Notes under the pieces: generated by a model
The model's input: the letters and a program-made list of their open reading frames with translations, nothing else
What the model was told of the DNA's origin: nothing
The model's database searches: none
Part shown: in pieces, positions 15,839 through 23,475 of the stretch
Layout: each line of letters begins with the position of its first letter
Numbering within the stretch: the stretch's first letter is position 1
Source: an uncultured Bacteroides sp.
GTDB taxonomy: Bacteria; Bacteroidota; Bacteroidia; Bacteroidales; Bacteroidaceae
Assembly (NCBI GenBank): GCA_945965395.1
Contig: CAMFND010000090.1
Coordinates: 1 to 33,267 of the forward strand
Direction: 5' to 3'
DNA: 33,267 nt
Program-made: the position numbers and the translations under genes

Positions 15839-16447
15839 TTATTGTACAGCTTTTAAAGCCGCTTCGTAGTCCGGTTCGTGGGAAATGTTTTCCACCAGCT
15901 GGGTGTAACTTACCTTTCCGCTCTCGTCCACTACAATGACGGCACGGGCCATTAAACCTTCCAAGGGTCCGTCGGCTAGCTGGAGACCGTAGTGTGCGAC
16001 AAAATCACGGCTGCGGAATACGGACAGCGGAATGACATTGTCCAGCCCTTCGGTAGAACAGAAACGTGACTGTGCGAAGGGCAGGTCCATGGATAAGCAT
16101 AACACGACCGTGTTTTCCAGCCCTGCGACCCGGGCATTGAATTGCCTTACGGATAAGGCACATGTTGGAGTGTCCAGACTGGGGAAAATGTTCAGTATCA
16201 CTTTCTTTCCCTTGAACTCGGATAAACTTACTTCTTCCATCTTTGCATTGACGGCGTGAAAATCGGGTGCTACCTGTCCCACCTGAAGCATTGGACCGGA
16301 TGTGTGTGCTTCTACTCCGCGGCAAATTACGGTTTCACCTTTTTCACTCTGCAGGTCACAGCTTGGTACTCCTGCGGCGGCACGAACCGGCATCAGTCCC
16401 ACCATCCATATTGCCACCATCCATAAAATTGTACTGATTTTTTTCAT
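15839..16447 (-). CDS. tpx: Thiol peroxidase with N-terminal export signal
   Basis: A 202-residue peroxiredoxin of the Tpx class, reducing hydroperoxides. The peroxidatic Cys is C96 in FPSLDTPTCALSVRQFN and the resolving Cys is C130 in DLPFAQSRFC; their 34-residue spacing equals that of E. coli Tpx (C61/C95). Unlike E. coli Tpx, it has a typical signal sequence (MKKISTILW, hydrophobic core, then PVRAAA), so it should act in the periplasm or outside. Two extra Cys (30, 42) lie in the N-terminal part. The start at 16447 is chosen because upstream residues are unlike the family and lie within the promoter. It probably needs an exported reductant. Confidence 0.9.
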   Translation of the reverse strand: MKKISTILWMVAIWMVGLMPVRAAAGVPSCDLQSEKGETVICRGVEAHTSGPMLQVGQVAPDFHAVNAKMEEVSLSEFKGKKVILNIFPSLDTPTCALSVRQFNARVAGLENTVVLCLSMDLPFAQSRFCSTEGLDNVIPLSVFRSRDFVAHYGLQLADGPLEGLMARAVIVVDESGKVSYTQLVENISHEPDYEAALKAVQ

Positions 16448-16473
16448 ATAAAAATAGTAAAGGGTTAGGGCGT

Positions 16474-16503
16474 TAAAGGTAAGGAGATTTTTTGAAAAAC
16501 AAA
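16474..16503 (-). promoter_or_regulatory. tpx promoter
   Basis: Minus-strand TTTG (16503-16500), 18 bases, then TACCTTTA (16481-16474), one base off the TAnnTTTG -7 consensus. It lies 27 bases upstream of the tpx start and supports choosing the ATG at 16447 rather than an upstream start. Confidence 0.5.
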
Positions 16504-16655
16504 TATAAGGGTTGTTATGAATGCTCAAGCAAAAAACGACGCTAGATAAATTGTGCATATTCGGCCTTTCATTTTAATAGGTTTATTTAAGTTTATAAAC
16601 TATGCTATCCGGTAGTATTTTTTTCTTATTTCTTTTATATAACCTTTTTTTCTTA

Positions 16656-16663
16656 TAAATTTG
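16656..16663 (+). promoter_or_regulatory. Probable -7 box for ileS
   Basis: TAAATTTG matches TAnnTTTG exactly, 61 bases before the ileS ATG. The -33 region is T-rich without a clear TTTG. No T-box-like structure was seen in the leader. Confidence 0.4.
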
Positions 16664-16724
16664 CAGCCTAAATTTGGGAGGTTACTTCCTGAATGATTAG
16701 AAATTAGATAAAAACCACATAATT

Positions 16725-19700
16725 ATGAGTAAGAAGTTTACTGAATATTCTCAGCTCAACTTGTCAGAAATAAACAAGGAGGTGCTGAAAAAATGGGATG
16801 AAAACGATGTGTTCTCTAAAAGTATGACAGAACGTGAGGGGTATCCTTCTTTCGTGTTCTACGAAGGTCCTCCCTCGGCTAACGGTATGCCGGGTATTCA
16901 TCACGTGATGGCACGTACAATTAAGGATACATTCTGTCGTTTCAAGACCATGAAAGGTTTCCAGGTGAAGCGTAAAGCTGGATGGGACACACACGGACTT
17001 CCAGTGGAACTGGGAGTAGAAAAAGCACTTGGAATCACCAAAGAGGATATCGGTAAAACGATTTCGGTGGCAGATTACAACAAGCATTGCCGCACGGATG
17101 TCATGAAGTTCACTAAAGAATGGACTGACCTTACCCATAAGATGGGTTACTGGGTAGATCTGGAAAATCCGTACATTACCTACGATAACCGTTACATTGA
17201 AACTTTGTGGTGGCTGTTGCAGCAGCTTTACAAGAAAGGTTTGCTGTACAAGGGATATACCATCCAGCCGTATTCTCCGGCAGCAGGTACAGGTTTGAGT
17301 TCGCATGAGTTGAACCAGCCGGGATGTTACCGCGACGTGAAAGATCTTACCGTGGTAGGTCAGTTCAAGATGAAGAATCCGAAGCCGGAAATGGCAGAGT
17401 GGGGTATACCTTATTTCATTGCATGGACTACTACTCCGTGGACATTGCCTTCAAATACGGCACTCTGTGTGGGTCCGAAGATTGACTACGTAGCAGTTCA
17501 GACTTACAATGCTTATAATGGAGAAAAGATGACGGTGGTACTTGCCAAACCTTTGCTCTATACGCATTTCAATAAAAAGGCAGAAGATATTGCGCTGGAA
17601 GACTACAAGCCGGGTGATAAACTGATTCCGTTCAAGGTGGTAGGCGAGTACAAGGGTACGGATCTGGTTGGCATGGAATACGAGCAGCTTATCCCATGGG
17701 TGAAACCAGTGGAAGCTGCAGAAGACGGTTCCTGGAAAGAAGCTTCGGCTAAAGCTTTCCGTGTAATTCCGGGTGATTATGTAACTACAGAAGACGGTAC
17801 GGGTATCGTACACATTGCACCGACATTTGGTGCGGACGATGCGAACGTGGCTCGTGCGGCAGGTATTCCTTCTTTGTTTATGATTAACAAGAAAGGCGAG
17901 ACTCGCCCGATGGTTGACCTGACCGGTAAGTTCTACCTGATGGAGGAACTGGATGAGGCTTTCGTAAAGGAATGTGTCGATGTAGAAAAATATAAGGAAT
18001 ATGAAGGCCGTTGGGTGAAGAATGCATACGACCCGCAGTTCACTGTAGATGGAAAATACGATGAAAAGGCTGCACAGGCTGCTGAATCGCTCGACGTATA
18101 TATCTGCATGATGCTGAAACAGCAGGGACTGGCATTCAAGACTGAAAAGCACGTGCACAACTATCCGCACTGCTGGCGTACCGACAAACCGGTGTTGTAC
18201 TATCCGCTGGATAGCTGGTTTATTCGCTCTACTGCTTGCAAGGACCGTATGATTGAGTTGAACAAGACCATCAACTGGAAACCTGAATCAACTGGCTCCG
18301 GACGTTTCGGCAAGTGGCTGGAAAACTTGAATGACTGGAACTTGAGCCGTTCGCGCTACTGGGGTACTCCGTTGCCTATCTGGAGAAGTGAGGATGGCGA
18401 AGAAATTTGCATCGGTTCAGTAGAAGAACTGTACAACGAGATTGAAAAGTCTGTTGCTGCTGGCTTCATGACTGAAAATCCGTATAAGAAATTAGGATTC
18501 CAGCCAGGTGTATATAACAAGGAAAATTACGATAAGATTGATTTGCACCGTCCGTATGTGGACGACATCATCCTGGTATCTGCTTCAGGCAAACCGATGA
18601 AGCGTGAATCAGATTTGATTGACGTATGGTTTGACTCAGGTGCCATGCCGTATGCACAGTTGCACTATCCGTTCGAAAACAAGGAACTGGTAGATTCACG
18701 CAGCTACTATCCGGCCGACTTCATCGCGGAAGGTGTGGACCAGACTCGTGGATGGTTCTTCACATTGCATGCCATTGCTACAATGGTGTTCGACAGTGTG
18801 GCTTACAAGAACGTGATTTCAAACGGTCTGGTACTCGACAAGAACGGAAACAAGATGTCTAAGCGTCTGGGTAATGCCGTAGATCCGTTCGGTGCAATCG
18901 AGAAGTTTGGTTCCGACCCGTTGCGCTGGTACATGATTACTAATTCTTCTCCATGGGACAACCTGAAGTTCGATACTGACGGAGTGGATGAAGTACGTCG
19001 TAAGTTCTTTGGAACATTGTATAATACTTACTCATTCTTTGCACTGTATGCCAATGTAGATGGCTTTACATACGCTGAAGAAGATGTGCCGATGAACGAG
19101 CGTCCGGAAATTGACCGTTGGATTCTTTCACTGTTGAATTCATTGATTAAGAATGTGGATGCTTGCTTTGCCGATTACGAACCGACAAAGGCTGGCCGTC
19201 TGATTACAGACTTTGTAAACGATAACTTGAGTAACTGGTACGTACGTCTGAACCGTAAACGTTTCTGGGGTAGTGCCATGTCAACTGATAAGTTGTCTGC
19301 TTACCAGACATTGTACACTTGTTTGGAAACGGTAGCTAAGCTGATGGCACCGATTGCTCCGTTCTATGCAGACCGTTTGTACATGGATTTGATTGCAGTG
19401 ACCGGACGTGACCAGGTAGTATCTGTTCACCTTGCCAAGTTCCCGGTAGCCGATGAAAACCTGATTAATGCAGAACTGGAAGCACGTATGCAGATGGCAC
19501 AGGATGTGACTTCTATGGTATTGGCTTTGCGTCGTAAGGTCAACATCAAGGTTCGTCAGCCGCTGCAGTGTATCATGATTCCGGTGGTAGATGAAGCGCA
19601 AAAGCAGCATATCGAAGCCGTGAAAGATCTGATCATGAATGAGGTGAATGTGAAAGAAATCAAGTTCGTGGATGGTGCGGCAGGCGTACTGGTGAAGAAA

Positions 19701-20213
19701 GTAAAATGTGACTTCAAGAAACTGGGCCCGAAATTCGGAAAACAGATGAAGGCTGTAGCTGCAGCTGTGGCAGGTATGTCGCAGGAAGCTATTGCTGAAC
19801 TGGAAAAGAACGGAAGTTACACCTTCCAGCTTGACGGAACAGATGCGGTGGTAGAAGCTGCCGACGTAGAAATCTTCAGCGAAGACATTCCGGGATGGCT
19901 GGTAGCCAACGAAGGTAAGCTGACTGTAGCGCTTGAAGTGACTGTAACCGATGAACTGAAGCGTGAAGGTATTGCTCGCGAACTGGTGAACCGTATTCAG
20001 AATATCCGTAAGAGCAGCGGTTTTGAAATTACTGACAAGATTGCTATCGTGCTGTCAAAAAATTCAAATACCGATGACGCGATAAATGAATATAATACTT
20101 ATATTTGCAACCAGGTGCTGGCTAACTCACTGACATTGGCTGATGAAGTGGTTGACGGTACCGAACTTAACTTTGATGACTTCTCGTTGTATGTAAATGT
20201 AACGAAGCTGTAA
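16725..20213 (+). CDS. ileS: Isoleucyl-tRNA synthetase
   Basis: A 1162-residue class I aminoacyl-tRNA synthetase charging tRNA-Ile. The HIGH signature appears as GIHH (residues 57-60) after YEGPPSANGMP. The CP1 editing domain shows TTPWTLPSN and GTGIVHIAPTFGADD, and KMSKR is at residues 710-714. The length, the N-terminal sequence (RKAGWDTHGLPVE) and the long C-terminal extension without an obvious zinc-binding Cys cluster resemble the eukaryote-like (type 2) IleRS class, which is often less sensitive to mupirocin; that is inference. Codons are strongly biased, suggesting high expression. It heads a group with the DksA-like gene and lspA. Confidence 0.97.
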   Translation: MSKKFTEYSQLNLSEINKEVLKKWDENDVFSKSMTEREGYPSFVFYEGPPSANGMPGIHHVMARTIKDTFCRFKTMKGFQVKRKAGWDTHGLPVELGVEKALGITKEDIGKTISVADYNKHCRTDVMKFTKEWTDLTHKMGYWVDLENPYITYDNRYIETLWWLLQQLYKKGLLYKGYTIQPYSPAAGTGLSSHELNQPGCYRDVKDLTVVGQFKMKNPKPEMAEWGIPYFIAWTTTPWTLPSNTALCVGPKIDYVAVQTYNAYNGEKMTVVLAKPLLYTHFNKKAEDIALEDYKPGDKLIPFKVVGEYKGTDLVGMEYEQLIPWVKPVEAAEDGSWKEASAKAFRVIPGDYVTTEDGTGIVHIAPTFGADDANVARAAGIPSLFMINKKGETRPMVDLTGKFYLMEELDEAFVKECVDVEKYKEYEGRWVKNAYDPQFTVDGKYDEKAAQAAESLDVYICMMLKQQGLAFKTEKHVHNYPHCWRTDKPVLYYPLDSWFIRSTACKDRMIELNKTINWKPESTGSGRFGKWLENLNDWNLSRSRYWGTPLPIWRSEDGEEICIGSVEELYNEIEKSVAAGFMTENPYKKLGFQPGVYNKENYDKIDLHRPYVDDIILVSASGKPMKRESDLIDVWFDSGAMPYAQLHYPFENKELVDSRSYYPADFIAEGVDQTRGWFFTLHAIATMVFDSVAYKNVISNGLVLDKNGNKMSKRLGNAVDPFGAIEKFGSDPLRWYMITNSSPWDNLKFDTDGVDEVRRKFFGTLYNTYSFFALYANVDGFTYAEEDVPMNERPEIDRWILSLLNSLIKNVDACFADYEPTKAGRLITDFVNDNLSNWYVRLNRKRFWGSAMSTDKLSAYQTLYTCLETVAKLMAPIAPFYADRLYMDLIAVTGRDQVVSVHLAKFPVADENLINAELEARMQMAQDVTSMVLALRRKVNIKVRQPLQCIMIPVVDEAQKQHIEAVKDLIMNEVNVKEIKFVDGAAGVLVKKVKCDFKKLGPKFGKQMKAVAAAVAGMSQEAIAELEKNGSYTFQLDGTDAVVEAADVEIFSEDIPGWLVANEGKLTVALEVTVTDELKREGIARELVNRIQNIRKSSGFEITDKIAIVLSKNSNTDDAINEYNTYICNQVLANSLTLADEVVDGTELNFDDFSLYVNVTKL

Positions 20214-20222
20214 TATGAACCC

Positions 20223-20248
20223 ATCCACCCGGCTTTAGTCGGGTGGAT
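20223..20248. terminator. Hairpin after ileS
   Basis: ATCCACCCG (20223-20231) and CGGGTGGAT (20240-20248) form a perfect 9-bp stem with an 8-base loop, 10 bases after the ileS stop. The following sequence (ACTATTATTAAC) is not a real T run, so it may attenuate or protect a 3' end rather than fully terminate. Confidence 0.5.
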
Positions 20249-20276
20249 ACTATTATTAACTTAAAACTTAAGCACT

Positions 20277-20657
20277 ATGGCTGAAAAAACAAGGTATTCT
20301 GACGCAGAACTTGAGGAATTCCGCGCCATTATCATGGAGAAACTTCAGCTCGCGGAACGCGACTATGAGAAACTGAAAAGTAGTATAATGAACACAGATG
20401 GTAACGATACTGACGATACATCTCCCACATATAAAGTGTTGGAAGAAGGTGCCAATACCTTATCGAAAGAAGAAACTACTCGTCTGGCTGCCCGTCAGCT
20501 GAAGTTCATTCAAAACTTGCGTGCGGCGCTTGTCCGTATTGAAAACAAAACTTACGGTATCTGTCGTGAAACAGGTAAATTGATTCCCGCTGAGCGCCTT
20601 CGTGCTGTTCCTCATGCTACATTGAGTATTGAGGCCAAGCAGCAGGGAAAGAAGTAA
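20277..20657 (+). CDS. DksA/TraR-family protein with a degenerate zinc finger
   Basis: A 126-residue protein with a helical, probably coiled-coil N-terminal half and an acidic loop (NTDGNDTDDTSP). It ends with the DksA/TraR C4-finger framework. In the finger, IENKTYGICRETGKLIPAERLRAVPHATLSIEAKQQ keeps the fold pattern but only one Cys (in GICRETG); the other three zinc-ligand positions are Thr, Leu/Ile-type or Ala-type residues. It may act on RNA polymerase through the secondary channel like DksA without zinc, but this is inference. It lies 63 bases after ileS and 120 before lspA, with a hairpin on each side. Confidence 0.85.
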   Translation: MAEKTRYSDAELEEFRAIIMEKLQLAERDYEKLKSSIMNTDGNDTDDTSPTYKVLEEGANTLSKEETTRLAARQLKFIQNLRAALVRIENKTYGICRETGKLIPAERLRAVPHATLSIEAKQQGKK

Positions 20658-20690
20658 CGAAATGAATTTTTAATTGAAGTTTGGGAATTG

Positions 20691-20752
20691 AAAATTGAGA
20701 AACGGGACTTTTCAAAGTGATCCATTTTCAATTTTCAGTTCTCAATTTTTTT
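20691..20752. terminator. AT-rich inverted repeat before lspA
   Basis: AAAATTGAGAA (20691-20701) pairs with TTCTCAATTTT (20739-20749). The loop itself contains the smaller inverted repeat ACTTT-TC-AAAGT. The right arm runs into a T tract. This is consistent with termination after the DksA-like gene, although lspA starts only about 25 bases later and could be reached by read-through. Confidence 0.45.
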
Positions 20753-20777
20753 GAATCCAATTTGCAAATTGAAGAAG

Positions 20778-21428
20778 ATGAAAAAATTTTTCACTCAGGG
20801 ACGTCTGGTTACTCTTGTGGTGGCAGGAGTGCTGATTATCGACCAGCTTATCAAGATTGCGGTGAAGACGAACATGTATTTGCATGAGAATATTCATGTG
20901 ACTGACTGGTTTTATATCTATTTTACGGAAAACAACGGTATGGCTTTTGGTCTGGAGATTTTTGCCAAACTGTTTCTGACGCTTTTCCGTATCGTGGCTG
21001 CCATATTGATTACAGTCTATCTGGTGAAACTGGTGAAACGGACGGACAAGGTGAAGAATGGTTACCTGGTTTGTCTTTCCTTGATTCTGGCCGGCGCAGT
21101 GGGTAACATCATCGACTGTGTGTTCTATGGAGAGATATTCAGCGAGAGTACGCATTCGCAGATCGCTTCGTGGGTTCCACTGGGGCAGGGATATTCCGAC
21201 TGGTTGCATGGCAAGGTGGTCGATATGTTCTATTTCCCGATTATCGATACCTACTGGCCTGACTGGATGCCTTTTGTAGGAGGTGATCACTTTATTTTCT
21301 TCAGCCCGATTTTTAACTTTGCCGATGCGGCTATCAGTTGTGGCATCATTGCCTTGCTTATTTTTTATTCGCATTACCTGAATACGGAAACACATGCGAA
21401 TTCTTCCCATAAAGAAGCCAAGAAATGA
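20778..21428 (+). CDS. lspA: Lipoprotein signal peptidase (signal peptidase II)
   Basis: A 216-residue inner-membrane aspartic protease that cleaves prolipoprotein signal peptides after lipidation. Membrane segments lie near residues 10-27, 67-92, 98-118 and at the C-terminal end. The conserved TENNGMAFG, GAVGNIIDCVFYG and FNFADAAIS blocks carry the two catalytic Asp residues (NIID and FADA). It is longer than the usual 160-170 residues because of a periplasmic insertion before VVDMFYF (STHSQIASWVPLGQGYSDWL). ATG 20778 (MKKFFTQGRL) is preferred to an upstream TTG. It overlaps the next gene, itself a lipoprotein, by 4 bases (ATGA). Confidence 0.94.
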   Translation: MKKFFTQGRLVTLVVAGVLIIDQLIKIAVKTNMYLHENIHVTDWFYIYFTENNGMAFGLEIFAKLFLTLFRIVAAILITVYLVKLVKRTDKVKNGYLVCLSLILAGAVGNIIDCVFYGEIFSESTHSQIASWVPLGQGYSDWLHGKVVDMFYFPIIDTYWPDWMPFVGGDHFIFFSPIFNFADAAISCGIIALLIFYSHYLNTETHANSSHKEAKK

Positions 21429-22285
21429 AACGAATATTGCTTATAGGAGTGTCCATGCTGGCGCTGTGCGGCATGTGGAGCTGTGGTAAGAAAGTGCCGG
21501 AAGAAATTATCCAGCCGCAAGCCATGGAGAACCTGCTTTATGATTACCATCTGGCAACTACGATGAGTGTAGATTTGCCTTACGATGAGAATTACAAGAA
21601 ACAGGCTTATCTGGCATACGTATTCCAGAAGCATGGAGTAACAGAGGCGGAGTTTGATTCGTCTATGGTATGGTATTCACGTCACAGCGACGAGATGAAT
21701 ACGATTTATCAGAATCTGCAGAAGCGCATGGAGACTACTGCTGAGCTTTTGAAAAAGCAGACTGTTCGCAGTAGTGGAGAAGTGGCGGTTTCATTGTCGG
21801 GTGATACGGTAGACCTCTGGCAGGACCGTACCATTTATTGGCTGACCTCTTCTACACTCACCAATAAGCTGACTTTTGATTTGAAGGCTGATACTTCGTT
21901 CCACGAGAGGGACAAGGTGGTGCTGGAAGCAAATTTCTCTTTCCTGCCAAAAGGTAAGCATGAAGGTAAGATAGTGATGGCCATGAACCTGGTATTTGAT
22001 AACGACAGTACACAGGGAATCAGTCGGGTGGTAAAGGCTTCGGGCATACAGCGCCTGATGCTTCGTCCGGATTCTGCATTTAAGTACAAGAGCGTGAGCG
22101 GATTCATGTATTACACCGGAAAAGAACATTCATCGGCCATAATCAGCGATATACGTCTGATGCGTTATCGAATGCATGAAAAGAACTTGCCGCAGCAGAA
22201 TGATTCTGTAGCCGTGAAAGCCGATACACTTGCGCAGAACGATACCCTTCGTAGGGTAAAACGGCAGGAAATTACCAAACGCTGA
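21425..22285 (+). CDS. DUF4296-type lipoprotein
   Basis: A 286-residue exported protein with a signal peptide and a likely lipidated Cys at residue 20 (MWSCGKK). The N-terminal part (VPEEIIQPQAMENLLYDYHLA...YLAYVFQKHGVTEAEFDSSMVWYSRH) has the helical pattern of the Bacteroidetes DUF4296 family. The C-terminal half is beta-rich and unknown. It overlaps lspA by four bases, so it is translationally coupled to the peptidase that matures it. The function is unknown; the fixed placement after lspA suggests envelope upkeep. Confidence 0.82.
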   Translation: MKRILLIGVSMLALCGMWSCGKKVPEEIIQPQAMENLLYDYHLATTMSVDLPYDENYKKQAYLAYVFQKHGVTEAEFDSSMVWYSRHSDEMNTIYQNLQKRMETTAELLKKQTVRSSGEVAVSLSGDTVDLWQDRTIYWLTSSTLTNKLTFDLKADTSFHERDKVVLEANFSFLPKGKHEGKIVMAMNLVFDNDSTQGISRVVKASGIQRLMLRPDSAFKYKSVSGFMYYTGKEHSSAIISDIRLMRYRMHEKNLPQQNDSVAVKADTLAQNDTLRRVKRQEITKR

Positions 22286-22290
22286 TATTT

Positions 22291-22617
22291 ATGCAGTATT
22301 ATGCATCTCATTATCTCTGGCATACGGGGCAGGACAAACTGTTCCGCATGCAGCGTATAGGGTTGGAAGTGTCTGGTCGTACGTGGGTGTTGATGGAGCC
22401 TTTGGAAGAAGAGGTCCGGAATACCCAGTGGTTGGGCGGACTGATTGTTCTGGCAGCTTCTGATTCGGAATTAAGAAAAGGCGAAACATTTCAGGAGTTT
22501 CGTGCGCGGACAGCTTCTGCGGTGACAGGAGATCAGCCGCTTTATGCTTTCCATGTGTCGTTTTTTGATTTGCAGAAGATGGAATTTACCGAACGGAGCC
22601 GTCTGGTACGTTTATGA
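22291..22617 (+). CDS. Small conserved-looking protein of unknown function
   Basis: A 108-residue soluble protein with no signal or membrane segment. It has a mixed alpha/beta composition (RTWVLMEPLEEEVRNTQWLGGLIVLAA; QPLYAFHVSFFDLQKMEFTERSRLVRL). The start is 5 bases after the DUF4296 lipoprotein stop, so it is probably the last gene of the ileS-lspA group. Its final codons overlap the stop of the convergent methyltransferase gene by 6 bases. The family was not recognised. Confidence 0.7.
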   Translation: MQYYASHYLWHTGQDKLFRMQRIGLEVSGRTWVLMEPLEEEVRNTQWLGGLIVLAASDSELRKGETFQEFRARTASAVTGDQPLYAFHVSFFDLQKMEFTERSRLVRL

Positions 22618-23370
22618 CAGACGGCGACGGAATTCCGCACACACGATGGCAGTGGCCACTGCTACGTTCAATGATTCACTGGTATCCTTTCCTTGCGGGT
22701 AGTTAGGAATCAGCAGTTTTTGAGAAACGAGTGCTTCAATTTCTTTGCACACTCCGTTCCCTTCATTTCCCATCACGATAACCCCTTGTGCGGATAACTC
22801 TTGCGAGTAGATGTTTTTCCCGTCCAGGAAAGTACCAAATACCGGCACGTTCCTTTCTGTCTGCACACGAATGAATTCTTTCAAATCGCAGTAATGCAGC
22901 TTGACGCGTGCCAAGGCTCCCATTGTAGCTTGTACGGTTTTCGGGTTGAAGGCATCGACAGTACCCTGTGAACAGAAAATATCTTCTATGCCAAACCAGT
23001 CGGCAATACGGATGATAGTGCCTAAGTTGCCCGGATCTTGCACGTCATCCAGTGCCAGACAGAGCGAATGGCCGGGTAATGAATCATCATAAGTATAAGA
23101 AGGTAGTTCGAATACAGCCAGCACATCTTGCGGGGTTTTCAGCAGACTGGCACGTGCCAGTTCCTCCACACTTACCTCAATGGTTTCCTGAGCGAGCAGA
23201 AGCGGATGAGCCTCCAGCCACTGGGCTGTAGCAATCAACAGTTTGCATGAAAAATGTCCCAGCAGGTCGTTGACCAGTTTGTTACCTTCGGCTAAGAAAG
23301 CTTTTTCTGCTTTCCGGTATTTTTTCATCTCCAATGACCGGATATATTTGATTCTGTTTTTGCTCAGCAT
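22612..23370 (-). CDS. TrmH/SpoU-family RNA 2'-O-methyltransferase
   Basis: A 252-residue SPOUT enzyme. The N-terminal L30e-like substrate domain (KNRIKYIRSLEMKKYRKAEKAFLAEGNKLV) is followed by the three SpoU motifs: LDDVQDPGNLGTIIRIADWFG, VIVMGNEGNGV, and IPNYPQGKDTSESLNVAVATAIV, which form the knotted SAM site. It should methylate a ribose in rRNA or tRNA; the target cannot be told from sequence. It is divergent from tamL with interlocking promoters, and convergent with the small gene at 22291. Confidence 0.9.
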   Translation of the reverse strand: MLSKNRIKYIRSLEMKKYRKAEKAFLAEGNKLVNDLLGHFSCKLLIATAQWLEAHPLLLAQETIEVSVEELARASLLKTPQDVLAVFELPSYTYDDSLPGHSLCLALDDVQDPGNLGTIIRIADWFGIEDIFCSQGTVDAFNPKTVQATMGALARVKLHYCDLKEFIRVQTERNVPVFGTFLDGKNIYSQELSAQGVIVMGNEGNGVCKEIEALVSQKLLIPNYPQGKDTSESLNVAVATAIVCAEFRRRLS

Positions 23371-23404
23371 AGTGTGACGGGGATTTTTAATTATATTTTA
23401 AGAA

Positions 23405-23443
23405 CAAAGCTAAGAAGATATTTTTAAATATTGCCTATCTTTG
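23405..23443. promoter_or_regulatory. Divergent -7 boxes for the TrmH-like gene and tamL
   Basis: Minus strand: TAGCTTTG at 23412-23405, 34 bases before the methyltransferase start. Plus strand: TATCTTTG at 23436-23443, 32 bases before the tamL start. Both match TAnnTTTG exactly. Neither has a clear TTTG -33 element, and each -33 region lies over the other promoter, so the two may compete. Confidence 0.45.
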
Positions 23444-23475
23444 CATATAAAATTTTGCATATAGTTTCAGTTTGT

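Noticed and set aside
16559-16724. T-box or other riboswitch before ileS
   Set aside because: No T-box sequence, no specifier-loop-like stem and no terminator hairpin were found in the AT-rich leader.
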